DNA from: Neorhizobium sp. NCHU2750
Lineage (GTDB): Bacteria > Pseudomonadota > Alphaproteobacteria > Rhizobiales > Rhizobiaceae
Direction of reading: 5' to 3'
Length of the DNA: 64,000 nt
Assembly (NCBI RefSeq): GCF_003597675.1
Contig: NZ_CP030827.1
Coordinates: 2,604,001-2,668,000 of the forward strand
Part shown: piece after piece, positions 1-8,140 of the stretch
Layout of the letters: the number at the start of each line of letters is the position of its first letter
Position numbering within the stretch: the stretch's first letter is position 1
Program-made: the position numbers and the translations under genes
Notes under the pieces: model-generated
Databases searched by the model: none
What the model was told of the DNA's origin: nothing
Seen by the model: only the letters and a program-made list of their open reading frames with translations

Positions 1-97
1 CGTTTGGGTGAACACCGCCGCCCGATTGAATAAGCGCAACGGTTATCTACTCGATAACTGGGATCGATCGAAACATAACGATGATTGGGCTTTAAAA

Positions 98-174
98 TGG
101 CGCACCCGACAGGATTCGAACCTGTGACCTTTGGAATCGGAATCCAACACTCTATCCAGCTGAGCTACGGGTGC
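98..174 (-). tRNA. tRNA-Arg (anticodon CCG)
   Basis: Read on the minus strand this folds as a complete 77-nt cloverleaf including an encoded CCA end. The acceptor arms are GCACCCG and CGGGTGC, the D stem starts GCTC, the anticodon stem is TTGGA/TCCAA around the loop TTCCGAT, and the T arm is ACAGG-TTCGAAT-CCTGT. The loop gives anticodon CCG, which reads the arginine codon CGG. The discriminator base is G. Confidence 0.97.
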
Positions 175-430
175 TAACCGTGTTGGCGATGAATCGCCCA
201 AGTCCGATGGCAGGTTCTTACCCTAGCTCGTCTGGCGCATCAATGCCCTGAGGCGCCGATAGCGGAAAAATCGCAACAACAACATTCAATGGCAAAGGCA
301 GGCGAAGATCCGGCCTTCCTTGGGCAGTATCCGTCGGGCCTGAATGTCGGGCCGTCCCGAGACGCAGATCGGAACCCGGCGGCGCAAGAGGCATTGTTTC
401 TGCATGACCATAATCTCATAGGAGGTAAAA

Positions 431-655
431 ATGGCCAACGACAGGACTGCACGCGACGCAATCGAAGGCGGTAGCGGCGATGTGGTCGGGACAACCGCAT
501 CCGGCACCAAATCTGCCGGGAAAGCCCATGAAGCCGGGCGGCATCCGGTGGCCGGCCCGCATGCCAAGGACCACCTGACCGACCACGACAAGACCCCGGG
601 CACCGGCTCGCTGCCCGCAAAGGACGGCGCCGAAGTCGATACTGGTCCGGATTGA
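431..655 (+). CDS. small acidic hydrophilic protein, function unknown
   Basis: A 74-residue protein rich in Gly, Asp, His and Thr with no hydrophobic segment, so probably soluble and flexible. An ideal ribosome-binding site (GGAGG, then TAAAA) stands directly before the ATG, which is the main reason to believe it. Low-complexity proteins like this occur in rhizobia as uncharacterised, sometimes stress-associated genes; I do not recognise a family. It precedes the truncated haemoglobin gene in the same direction. Confidence 0.6.
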   Translation: MANDRTARDAIEGGSGDVVGTTASGTKSAGKAHEAGRHPVAGPHAKDHLTDHDKTPGTGSLPAKDGAEVDTGPD

Positions 656-790
656 ACGATGAGTGCAGGCGCCCGGCTGGATGAGCAGCCGGACGTCCCG
701 AATTTCATGCTGCCTTCCCCAAGCCTTTCCGCTTGCCCCGCCCCCGCCACGGCGATAACACCGTGGCAAGGTTATGCGGGCCCAGAATCC

Positions 791-1180
791 ATGACGTCGG
801 AAACAATCACCCTCTATGAAGCGATCGGCGGCGATGATGCCGTGCGCGCGCTGGTGCGGCGTTTCTACCATCTGATGGATACGCTGCCGGAAGCCGCCCG
901 CTGCCGGGCGATCCACCCCGAAAGCCTCAAGGGCAGCGAGGAAAAACTCTACGATTACCTCACCGGCTATCTTGGCGGGCCGCCGGTCTATGTCGAGAAA
1001 TACGGCCATCCGCGCCTGCGCTCGCGCCATTTCGGTGCCGAAATCGGACCCGCCGAACGCGACGAATGGCTCCTCTGTTTTCGCCGAGCGCTTGACGAGA
1101 CGATCGAAAACGAAAAGCTGCGCGACATCATCTGGCCTCCCGTCGAGCGGCTCGGCCACCACATGCAGAACAGGGAATAG
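791..1180 (+). CDS. group II truncated haemoglobin
   Basis: A 129-residue globin of the truncated group II (trHbO) type, which binds haem and reacts with O2, NO or peroxide in the cytoplasm. Seen here: the N-terminal LYEAIGG, FYHLMD in helix B, HPESL, the LGGP turn, the GHPRLRSRHF segment carrying the proximal histidine, and the ER-EWL-C-AL motif of helix G. The frame is open upstream to an ATG at 659, but the extra 44 residues do not look like a globin, so the start at 791 was chosen on family length. The DUF423 gene follows within 20 bases. Confidence 0.85.
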   Translation: MTSETITLYEAIGGDDAVRALVRRFYHLMDTLPEAARCRAIHPESLKGSEEKLYDYLTGYLGGPPVYVEKYGHPRLRSRHFGAEIGPAERDEWLLCFRRALDETIENEKLRDIIWPPVERLGHHMQNRE

Positions 1181-1196
1181 CGCCTTGGAAAGACTC

Positions 1197-1556
1197 GTGA
1201 AACTTCGGCCCTTGATCCTGCTTGTCAGCGGCCTGATGGGGCTTTCCGGCGTGGCGCTCGCCGCAGCCGCAAGCCATGGTGGCGACACGCATCTGCTCGG
1301 CAATGCCTCGACCATGTGCCTGGCCCACGCGCCGGTCCTGCTCGGGCTTTATCTCGGTCATCGCGCCTTCCGCAGCGCGACGCTGGCAGGCCTGGTGCTC
1401 GGGCTCGGCACCATCATCTTTGCGGCCGACCTCGTCTCCCGCCATTTTTCCGGCGACAGGCTGTTTCCCTTCGCCGCCCCCGCGGGCGGCATGCTGATGA
1501 TGCTGGGCTGGCTGATCGTCGCCGCCGGTGCCTTCCTGCAAAGGCGGGACGCCTGA
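1197..1556 (+). CDS. DUF423 family small membrane protein
   Basis: About 119 residues with four hydrophobic segments (near residues 3-25, 40-57, 64-82 and 96-115) and the family's early G-(V/A)-AL-A-A-SHG signature. DUF423 proteins are inner-membrane proteins of unknown function. The start is uncertain: GTG at 1197 (AAAG just upstream) or TTG at 1185 (adds four residues). It lies a few bases after the haemoglobin gene, so co-transcription is likely. The frame continues far upstream, but that part is antisense-like shadow of the globin gene. Confidence 0.75.
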   Translation: MKLRPLILLVSGLMGLSGVALAAAASHGGDTHLLGNASTMCLAHAPVLLGLYLGHRAFRSATLAGLVLGLGTIIFAADLVSRHFSGDRLFPFAAPAGGMLMMLGWLIVAAGAFLQRRDA

Positions 1557-1572
1557 AGGTCGGCGCTGAAGA

Positions 1573-1794
1573 TTACCTCCGGAACGGCAGGATCTTGCCC
1601 GCTTCCCAGGAGGGAACGGTAGTGGCACTCACCGTCGCATGCGCGGGAAAGCGGATGACATTGCTGTCTTCGTCATTTCGTCTGCGGGATGCCAGGATCT
1701 CGTAGAGTTCCGGCACAAGTCCCTCGCCATTCTGCTCCGCCAGCTTGTGCAGGCCGATAAACAGGGTGGCGTCAGGACGCTCGTCTCTCATCAT
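1573..1794 (-). CDS. hypothetical protein downstream of DUF2325 gene
   Basis: A 73-residue soluble protein with no family I recognise. It contains an amphipathic stretch (FIGLHKLAEQ) and a run of charged residues. Its start overlaps the end of the upstream DUF2325 gene by 23 bases on the same strand, which suggests translational coupling. Support is limited to that coupling and to a plausible amino-acid composition. Confidence 0.5.
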   Translation of the reverse strand: MMRDERPDATLFIGLHKLAEQNGEGLVPELYEILASRRRNDEDSNVIRFPAHATVSATTVPSWEAGKILPFRR

Positions 1795-2185
1795 TCTTAT
1801 CCTTCATCGTCTGCAGCGCGCGTTCCAGGCTCGATTTCGAGCCGTTGCGCAGCGGGACGAAGGCGACACCGAACTTCTTACAGCCGGTCTTCACCCTCAG
1901 ACACGCATCATGGCTGATACAGTCGATGGGGCAGAACACGCAGTCGACCGAGGGAAGCACGGTATCGATGCGCGATACGGCCTCACGCAGGCCGCCGTCA
2001 TGATGGATCAGTTCCGCGCCGTGGCGACTGGCAATGGCGCGCAGATGCGCCACCTGGCAGTCCCGACCGCCGACATAGAGGAAGCTGCGGACATCGATTG
2101 CGTCGCGATCGGGTTTGACCTGCTGTGCTTGAGCCGCCGTCTCGTTCGCGCCGCCATTCTTCCGTTTCTGCTTCTTCGCCATCAC
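1772..2185 (-). CDS. DUF2325 domain-containing protein
   Basis: A 137-residue protein with a Lys-rich N-terminus (MMAKKQKRKN) followed by a DUF2325 domain from about residue 35. The domain is recognised by the VGGRD strand at the start, the HHDGG turn, the CVFCPIDCISHDAC cluster and the terminal FVPLRNGSKSSLERAL segment. The family has a Rossmann-like fold and unknown function. The cysteine cluster could bind metal (inference). Confidence 0.8.
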   Translation of the reverse strand: MMAKKQKRKNGGANETAAQAQQVKPDRDAIDVRSFLYVGGRDCQVAHLRAIASRHGAELIHHDGGLREAVSRIDTVLPSVDCVFCPIDCISHDACLRVKTGCKKFGVAFVPLRNGSKSSLERALQTMKDKNDERRAS

Positions 2186-2348
2186 GCCTCGCCTGATCGA
2201 TTCTCATCTCGGGAACCTTCGGTGAGCGGCACCTTAGATAAGTTGACAATCAGAGTAAAGATTAAACGTGAGGATGACAGTCATATTTTAATCAGGCGGC
2301 AGCGGGACAATTGGAAGCTGCAACGCGACGCCCCTTTGCCGACATGGC

Positions 2349-2669
2349 CTAGATGCCCTCGACGGAAACCATGCGGATGCCGACGAGATTGTCCCGGTCG
2401 TCGGAAACGATCTCGCCATAGCCGATCGTCTTGCCATTGACCTGCAGCTCGATCGCATCGCCGAAGCGACGGTCGAGCTTGAACAGCGCGCCCTCCTTCG
2501 CCGCCATCAGTTGCGATACGGAGACGGTCGCCCGGCCGATCAGTGCGTGCACCTCGACCGGGATTTCGCCGACGCGACCGCGTGGGACGGGTTTCGGCGC
2601 TGTGGAAAGCCCCTCCGGCGAAAATTCCGGAATGTTGAGGGGCGGCTTTTCAGCCACGTCATCGCTCAT
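2349..2669 (-). CDS. FliN/SpoA-type flagellar switch domain protein, solitary
   Basis: A 106-residue protein. Residues 1-35 are Pro-rich and disordered; residues 38-103 form a SpoA (FliN C-terminal) domain: IPVEVHALIGRATVSVSQL, then ELQVNGKTIGYGEIV and the final GIRMVSVEGI. FliN builds the flagellar C-ring or, in relatives, type III secretion sorting platforms. No other flagellar gene is nearby, so this may be an orphan paralogue. The start was set at the ATG preceded by AGAAGG; 27 upstream in-frame residues have no family support. Confidence 0.75.
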   Translation of the reverse strand: MSDDVAEKPPLNIPEFSPEGLSTAPKPVPRGRVGEIPVEVHALIGRATVSVSQLMAAKEGALFKLDRRFGDAIELQVNGKTIGYGEIVSDDRDNLVGIRMVSVEGI

Positions 2670-2835
2670 GATTATCACCTTCTGAAATGCATCAAAGTCT
2701 ATGCGAGTCGGGTGAAAATAGACGGCGGCAGGCCAGGCTGCGCCTCGCACCGGTTGTAAACCTTAACGGTCCATTAACTTCCACAGTTGACGGATCATAA
2801 AGAACCAGCAGCGGCCAGGCCGCGCCGAAGGACGC

Positions 2836-3264
2836 TCAGTTGCCGAGACCGGTCCCGGTCGTACGGGTGCGAACGACGGTCGTTGCCCGCATCCGCTTCA
2901 GCGTAGCAAGCGGCAGTCCGGCCTTGGCCAGCGCATCGACGAAGAACGTGTCTTCCGGCTTGGCGAAGGTGACGACCATGCGGTCTTCCATCACGTTGCG
3001 TGCGGCGCAGGTGAAGACGATCTCGTTATTGCCGAGGCTGAGATAGAAATGCTCGGGCAGGAATTTCATCGCGGCGGACTGGATCAGCGCTCCCGTCTCG
3101 CACATGCCGATCAGGCGCACCTGCAGGCTGGAAAAGGATTTTACCCCGCCATTGGGATAGACTGCGCGTGCCACGATATTGGTCTTGCGATAGCGGATCT
3201 TCGGGTTGTCGTTCGCCCCGTAGAATTCTGCCAGATAATGACGATGCCTGCCGTTCTCTAACAT
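2836..3264 (-). CDS. PilZ-like domain protein
   Basis: A 142-residue soluble protein. Residues 45-115 follow the PilZ beta-barrel pattern: SLQVRLIGMCETGALIQ (the position of the D-x-S-x-x-G motif, degenerate here), FLPEHFYLSL, then NEIVFTCAARNVMEDRMVVTF. PilZ proteins bind c-di-GMP and often affect motility or surface traits. The canonical RxxxR and DxSxxG residues are not well conserved, so c-di-GMP binding is doubtful. The adjacent FliN-like gene is read the same way. Confidence 0.55.
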   Translation of the reverse strand: MLENGRHRHYLAEFYGANDNPKIRYRKTNIVARAVYPNGGVKSFSSLQVRLIGMCETGALIQSAAMKFLPEHFYLSLGNNEIVFTCAARNVMEDRMVVTFAKPEDTFFVDALAKAGLPLATLKRMRATTVVRTRTTGTGLGN

Positions 3265-3393
3265 GATCGCGATTCGCCATGGTTAACACACTGTTAACAC
3301 CGTACCGCAGTGCGAAAACATGTTCAATGACAAGATCTCGCAATGGTTTACGCGGGGCCCGCCCCGTCTCCCTGCGCGGCAGGGCGTCGCAGA

Positions 3394-3419
3394 AAAATTT
3401 TACCGTTTGATAAAATTTT
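3394..3419. promoter_or_regulatory. palindrome upstream of preT, candidate RutR-type operator
   Basis: Perfect 9-base arms AAAATTTTA and TAAAATTTT are separated by 8 bases, about 60 bases before the preT start. The core at 3399-3414 (TTTACCGTTTGATAAA) matches the RutR consensus TTGACCA-NN-TGGTCAA at 10 of 14 defined positions. A better match lies at 19089, before the second pyrimidine locus. Binding is inferred. Confidence 0.45.
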
Positions 3420-3476
3420 CATCCGTGTTACCTTTCGCCCAATAGTTGTCCATGACCATAAAAAGAGGGAACTCGG

Positions 3477-4850
3477 ATGGAGCGACTGGGAAGCGGGATA
3501 GAGGCCGGGCGCCTCGCGTCCGACGAATGCGCATTGAATTTTTCCGATCTTCACCCGCGCCTCGGCAAGCATGAGGCGCTGGTGGCAGCAGACCGCTGTT
3601 ATTTCTGTTACGACGCGCCGTGTATGACGGCCTGTCCCACCGCCATCGATATCCCGATGTTCATCCGGCAGATATCGACTGGCAACCCGCTCGGATCGGC
3701 AAAGACCATATTCGACCAGAACATTCTGGGCGGCATGTGCGCCCGCGTCTGTCCCACCGAAACGCTCTGCGAGCAGGTCTGCGTCCGCAACACGGCCGAA
3801 GACAGGCCCGTCGAGATCGGCCGGCTGCAGCGCTATGCGACGGATACGGCAATCGATGCCGGGCGGCAGTTCTATGCCCGCCCCTCCCCGAGTGGGAAGA
3901 AGGTTGCGGTGGTCGGCGCCGGTCCGGCCGGCCTTGCAGCAGCCCACAGGCTGGCGATCAGGGGCCACGAGGTGGTGATCCTCGAGGCACGGGAAAAATC
4001 CGGCGGCCTCAACGAATACGGCATTGCCAGCTACAAGGCGGCCGACAACTTTGCCGCGCGTGAGGTGGAGTACGTCACGGCCATCGGCGGCATCACCGTC
4101 GAGCATGGCAGAATGCTCGGTCGCGATTTTTCCCTGTCCGATCTGGTTGCCCAATATGATGCCGTGTTTCTCGGCATGGGCCTCTCCGGCGTCAACGGCC
4201 TCGGCATTGAGGGTGAAAACCTTCAAGGCGTCGAAGACGCCGTCGATTTCATCGCAAGACTGCGACAGGCGCAGGACAAGGCTTCGATCCCGATCGGCCG
4301 GCGCGTCGTCGTCATCGGCGGCGGCATGACCGCCATCGATGCGGCGATCCAGGCAAAGCTGCTCGGCGCCGAGGAAGTGACGATCTGTTACCGCCGCGGC
4401 AAGGAGAACATGAACGCCTCGCCCTACGAACAGGATCTCGCCGCCTCCAGGGGCGTCATCATCCGCCATTGGCTGGCACCGAAATCGGTGATCGGCAAGG
4501 ATGGCCCCGGTGGCGCTCGGGTGGCCGGCATCGAGGTCGAATACACCACCGTCAAGGACGGGCGCCTGACCGGCACCGGCGAAACCGGCGTCATCGCCGC
4601 AGACCAGATCTTCAAGGCGATCGGCCAGACATTTGCGGCATCCGGCCTCGGCGCACTCCAGTTCGATGGCGGCAGGATTGCCGTCGATGCCGAGGGACAT
4701 ACCTCGATCGAACGGGTCTGGGCCGGCGGCGACTGTATCGGCCGCGGCGAGGACCTGACCGTTTCCGCTGTGGCGCAGGGGCGCGACGCCGCCGAGAGCA
4801 TCAACCGCATGCTCGCCGCAGGCATGCAGCCTGCCATCGCAGTAGCCTGA
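3477..4850 (+). CDS. preT: NAD(P)-dependent dihydropyrimidine dehydrogenase subunit PreT
   Basis: A 457-residue flavoprotein of the GltD/PreT family. It passes electrons from NAD(P)H to PreA for reduction of uracil and thymine to the dihydro forms, the first step of reductive pyrimidine breakdown, in the cytoplasm. Seen: an N-terminal double Fe-S cluster module with Cys at 41, 44, 49, 53 and 88, 92, 98, 102; a dinucleotide site VVGAGPAG near 145-152; a second one (VVIGGGMTAIDAA) near 277; and the terminal GGDC-G motif. preA starts 15 bases after the stop. The generic GltD alternative is disfavoured by the adjacent preA. Confidence 0.93.
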   Translation: MERLGSGIEAGRLASDECALNFSDLHPRLGKHEALVAADRCYFCYDAPCMTACPTAIDIPMFIRQISTGNPLGSAKTIFDQNILGGMCARVCPTETLCEQVCVRNTAEDRPVEIGRLQRYATDTAIDAGRQFYARPSPSGKKVAVVGAGPAGLAAAHRLAIRGHEVVILEAREKSGGLNEYGIASYKAADNFAAREVEYVTAIGGITVEHGRMLGRDFSLSDLVAQYDAVFLGMGLSGVNGLGIEGENLQGVEDAVDFIARLRQAQDKASIPIGRRVVVIGGGMTAIDAAIQAKLLGAEEVTICYRRGKENMNASPYEQDLAASRGVIIRHWLAPKSVIGKDGPGGARVAGIEVEYTTVKDGRLTGTGETGVIAADQIFKAIGQTFAASGLGALQFDGGRIAVDAEGHTSIERVWAGGDCIGRGEDLTVSAVAQGRDAAESINRMLAAGMQPAIAVA

Positions 4851-4865
4851 GAAGGGACGAAGATC

Positions 4866-6179
4866 ATGGCTGACATCCGCAACAATTTCATCGGCATCAA
4901 GTCCCCCAATCCCTTCTGGCTCGCCTCCGCGCCGCCGACAGACAAGGCCTATAATGTCGAGCGCGCCTTCAAGGCCGGCTGGGGTGGCGTCGTCTGGAAG
5001 ACGCTCGGCGAACAGGGACCGCCTGTCGTCAACGTCAACGGTCCGCGCTACGGCGCGATCTGGGGCGCCGACCGCAGGCTTCTCGGCCTCAACAATATCG
5101 AACTGATCACCGACCGCGACCTCTACACCAACCTCATCGAGATGAAGCAGGTGAAGAAGAACTGGCCGGACCGCGCCATTATCGCCTCGATCATGGTCCC
5201 CTGCGAGGAAGAGGCGTGGAAATCAATCCTGCCGCTTGTCGAGGAGACGGAAGTCGACGGTATCGAGCTGAATTTCGGCTGTCCGCACGGCATGTCCGAA
5301 CGCGGCATGGGCGCGGCCGTCGGCCAGGTGCCGGACTATATCGAAATGGTGGTGCGCTGGTGCAAGCAATATTCGCGCATGCCGGTCATCACCAAGTTGA
5401 CGCCGAATATCACCGATATCCGCTATCCGGCCCGCGCCGCAAAACGCGGCGGCACCGATGCCGTGTCGCTGATCAACACCATCTCGTCGATCGTCTCGGT
5501 CGATCTCGACACCTTCAGCCCGCAGCCCTCGATCAACGGCAAGGGCTCGCACGGCGGCTATTGCGGCCCGGCGGTCAAGCCGATCGCGCTCAACATGGTG
5601 GCCGAAATCGCCCGCGATCAGGAAACCCATGGCCTGCCGATTTCCGCCATCGGCGGCGTCACCACATGGCGCGACGCGGCTGAATTCCTGACCCTCGGCG
5701 CCGGCAATGTGCAGGTCTGCACCGCCGTGATGACCTATGGCTTCAAGATCGTCGAGGAGATGATCACCGGCCTCTCCGCCTGGATGGACGCGAAGGGCCA
5801 CCGCACGCTGGACGATATTACCGGCCGCGCCGTGAAAAACGTCACCGACTGGCAGTATTTGAACCTCAACTACATCGCCAAGGCCCATATCGACCAGGAT
5901 GCCTGCATCAAATGCGGCCGTTGCCACATCGCCTGCGAGGACACGTCCCACCAGGCGATCACCGCGATCGTTGACGGAAAACGGCATTTCGAGGTGAAGG
6001 AGGAAGACTGCGTCGGCTGCAATCTCTGCGTCAACGTCTGTCCGGTGGAAAACTGCATCACCATGGAAGCGCTGCCCGCAGGCTCGCTCGACAAGCGCAC
6101 CGGCCGCACGGTCGACCCGACCTATGCCAACTGGACCACCCATCCGAACAACCCGATGGCAAGGCCTGCCGCGGAGTGA
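4866..6179 (+). CDS. preA: NAD-dependent dihydropyrimidine dehydrogenase subunit PreA
   Basis: A 437-residue catalytic partner of PreT. Residues 1-310 form a dihydroorotate-dehydrogenase-like FMN barrel: N-terminal GIKSPNPFWLASAPP, LNFGCPHGMSERGMG, the VITKLTPN strand, SINGKGSHGGYCGPAVKPIAL and the SAIGGV phosphate loop. Two [4Fe-4S] motifs follow, CIKCGRCHIAC from residue 347 and CVGCNLCVNVC from residue 382. The predicted reaction is uracil or thymine to the 5,6-dihydro product. It forms a two-gene operon with preT; the later pathway steps are encoded at 19-27.7 kb. Confidence 0.95.
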   Translation: MADIRNNFIGIKSPNPFWLASAPPTDKAYNVERAFKAGWGGVVWKTLGEQGPPVVNVNGPRYGAIWGADRRLLGLNNIELITDRDLYTNLIEMKQVKKNWPDRAIIASIMVPCEEEAWKSILPLVEETEVDGIELNFGCPHGMSERGMGAAVGQVPDYIEMVVRWCKQYSRMPVITKLTPNITDIRYPARAAKRGGTDAVSLINTISSIVSVDLDTFSPQPSINGKGSHGGYCGPAVKPIALNMVAEIARDQETHGLPISAIGGVTTWRDAAEFLTLGAGNVQVCTAVMTYGFKIVEEMITGLSAWMDAKGHRTLDDITGRAVKNVTDWQYLNLNYIAKAHIDQDACIKCGRCHIACEDTSHQAITAIVDGKRHFEVKEEDCVGCNLCVNVCPVENCITMEALPAGSLDKRTGRTVDPTYANWTTHPNNPMARPAAE

Positions 6180-6263
6180 TGGTCAGACAACCTTGGCGTC
6201 GGGGATGCGGTGAGAGCTCCCTGACGCGTCACAGGCCATAAAAGGCGAAGCCGATCCGGCCCT

Positions 6264-6305
6264 TTTTAAAAAACTTCAGTCGGTCGAGTCCGTCTCGGCC
6301 GACTG
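6264..6305 (-). terminator. rho-independent terminator after msrA
   Basis: Read on the minus strand, the stem CAGTCGG-CGAG / CTCG-CCGACTG (6277-6305) is followed by AAGTTTTTT. It lies 30 bases beyond the msrA stop codon and would also cap antisense reading towards preA. Confidence 0.75.
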
Positions 6306-6335
6306 GCAATGCCTGAATGGCTTCGCCGATATGGC

Positions 6336-6845
6336 TCAGGATGCAACCTTTCGCTTCGGCAGCGTCCAGTTCTGACGAGGGAAATGGCAGGTATAGCCAT
6401 TCGGATAGCGCTCCAGATAATCCTGGTGCTCCGGTTCGGCTTCCCAGAAATCGCCCGCCGGCGTGACTTCCGTCACCACTTTGCCCGGCCAGATGCCTGA
6501 AGCGTCGACATCGGCGATCGTTTCCTCCGCCACGGCCTTTTGCTCTTCGTTCGTATAGAAGATCGCCGAGCGATAGCTCGTGCCGAGATCGTTGCCCTGG
6601 CGATTGAGAGTGCTCGGGTCGTGAATCTGGAAGAAGAATTCGAGCAGGTCGCGGTAGCTGATCCGCGACGGATCGAAGATGATCTCGATGGCCTCGGCAT
6701 GCCCGTCGTGATTGCGGTAGGTCGCATTGCGAACGTCGCCGCCGGTATAGCCGACACGCGTGGAAATCACGCCGGGATAGCGGCGGATCAGGTCCTGCAT
6801 GCCCCAGAAACAACCCCCGGCCAAAACTGCGCGCTCTGTCGTCAT
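6336..6845 (-). CDS. msrA: peptide-methionine (S)-S-oxide reductase MsrA
   Basis: A 169-residue enzyme that reduces methionine S-sulfoxide in proteins or free methionine, with thioredoxin as the usual reductant. The catalytic motif GGCFWGMQ gives nucleophile Cys12. Other family blocks are [52 protein letters not shown] and the C-terminal [18 protein letters not shown]. Length is normal for a cytoplasmic MsrA. Transcription is divergent from the exported protein at 7238, and a clear terminator follows. Confidence 0.97.
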   Translation of the reverse strand: MTTERAVLAGGCFWGMQDLIRRYPGVISTRVGYTGGDVRNATYRNHDGHAEAIEIIFDPSRISYRDLLEFFFQIHDPSTLNRQGNDLGTSYRSAIFYTNEEQKAVAEETIADVDASGIWPGKVVTEVTPAGDFWEAEPEHQDYLERYPNGYTCHFPRQNWTLPKRKVAS

Positions 6846-7237
6846 GGAAATCGCTCCTTTTGTTTGTGTCAGGGCAGATATGGGAATGCGCTTCCCATTT
6901 TGCCAGAACCATCAATCATGGCGCCGAATTCCTATACAGCTTGGAGTTCCGGCGTCATGGCGACCGAACCACGAACGCCGTTGACCGCACACGCACGTGT
7001 AACGAAATGCTCACCGGCATCGGCACCCTGCAAAAGCGTGTCATTACGGCGGCAGCAACCTTCGGCGCCGCCCAGAACCTGTTTGAACCATTCGTGATGG
7101 AACCTCAACTACCCGTGAGCCGGGCATTTTTCGCGAAACTTTTCAGAATCCGGGATGTTCTTCTGACGTCTTCCAAGACGCAACGGACGGGGCGCCAAGC
7201 GCCTCTGCCGCAAAGATCATCCACAAGGAGAGATTTA
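6846..7237. other. divergent intergenic region between msrA and the exported protein gene
   Basis: About 390 bases without a supported gene. It holds the promoters of msrA (minus) and of the exported protein (plus), the latter with AAGGAG eight bases before its start. Frames open through here show no signal peptide or family pattern until the ATG at 7238. I see no convincing palindrome. Confidence 0.5.
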
Positions 7238-7567
7238 ATGAAAAAGATTATCGCACTCGCCGCCATGATTTCGGCTTCCACCTTTGCCGCCGGCGCCTAC
7301 GCGCAGGATACCGGCATCACCGCCCCGGCGCCGTCCATGTCCGATGTGAACGTCGTGAACGTCTCCAACCCGCCGGCAACCGGCAATGGCAGCACGCCTC
7401 CGGCCGATGTCACCAGTCCCGCTCCGGAAGTGATCCAGACTGCCCAGGCGGAAGTTCAGTCCGACCCGGCCCTGATGCAGGTCCTGAGTGACCGAAGCAT
7501 CGCCCTGCAGAACGTTGTTGCAGTTCGCACGGCCGGCGATGGCGGCAAGACCATCTACATCAAGTAA
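7238..7567 (+). CDS. small exported protein, Pro/Val-rich, function unknown
   Basis: A 109-residue precursor with a textbook signal peptide (MKKIIALAAMISASTFAAGAYA, cleavage predicted after AYA). The mature part has a Pro/Ser/Thr/Val-rich linker and a conserved-looking C-terminal third (DPALMQVLSDRSIALQNVVAV ending TIYIK). It is probably periplasmic. The start is fixed by AAGGAG and by the signal peptide. It is monocistronic, with its own terminator. I do not recognise a family. Confidence 0.75.
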   Translation: MKKIIALAAMISASTFAAGAYAQDTGITAPAPSMSDVNVVNVSNPPATGNGSTPPADVTSPAPEVIQTAQAEVQSDPALMQVLSDRSIALQNVVAVRTAGDGGKTIYIK

Positions 7568-7577
7568 GACATTGCCC

Positions 7578-7625
7578 AGCGGCAAGGCCGAAGCCATCAA
7601 TGGCCTCGGCCTTGCCGATTTTTTG
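7578..7625 (+). terminator. rho-independent terminator
   Basis: A 16-base stem with one mismatch (CGGCAAGGCCGAAGCC pairing with GGCCTCGGCCTTGCCG, 7580-7617) is followed by ATTTTTTG. It begins 11 bases after the exported-protein stop codon. Confidence 0.9.
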
Positions 7626-7710
7626 TTATCCAAATTCGGTCCGCTCGCCGCCGATACCAGCAAGGCGACCCAACGGGGGCACCTGCCTGCCGATAGCGGG
7701 AACAGTCGTC

Positions 7711-7911
7711 TCAGCCGTCCTTCCGCTCCAGTTCGGGCGTCCATCCGCGCGTCAGTCCGCGGCTGATACATCCCTTCGCCAACACGAGCTGGCCGCGCAG
7801 GTGTTCGCAGTCGCGAAGCAGGGTCTCGATGGTCGCGCGTGTATCGCCATCGTGCCAGGCGAGAGCCTTGTCGACATCATTCAATAAGGTGGGGATTGGT
7901 TCCATGCGCAT
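7711..7911 (-). CDS. conserved-looking small hypothetical protein
   Basis: A 66-residue soluble protein with helical character (LLNDVDKALAWHDGD, TIETLLRDCEHLRGQLVLAKGCIS). AGGAAAGGA lies upstream of the paired starts at 7911 and 7905. Composition and ribosome-binding site support it as real; function is unknown. It stands alone between the exported protein and the lipoprotein hydrolase. Confidence 0.5.
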   Translation of the reverse strand: MRMEPIPTLLNDVDKALAWHDGDTRATIETLLRDCEHLRGQLVLAKGCISRGLTRGWTPELERKDG

Positions 7912-8140
7912 TTCAGTGCGTCCTTTCCTGAGGCCTTGAGGCGTCTCAATCGGACATTTTCATTGACCGGGGAGTTCGGCCGGTCGGCCGTCATTTCTCC
8001 CGTCGCCATCCGGGCGGCTGATCGAAAATATGGATGCCGTCGAGTCGGTGCAACTGATTTCGGCCACCCGGTCACCACTGCGACGGACCGATGCGACGCA
8101 CGCATGGCGAGAGGCCCATGCCGGGCGATGTTGCGCATTC

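Noticed and set aside
1..97. Left edge sequence
   Set aside because: No gene fragment, promoter or repeat could be supported in the first 97 bases.
659..790. N-terminal extension of the truncated haemoglobin
   Set aside because: The 44 extra residues do not resemble globins and exceed the family length; the ATG at 791 fits better.
3348..4700. Open frame of 450 codons on the minus strand
   Set aside because: Antisense to preT, which has complete Fe-S and FAD motifs; the antisense product has none.
7912..8140. Overlapping short frames on both strands
   Set aside because: No ribosome-binding site, signal or domain; probably intergenic.
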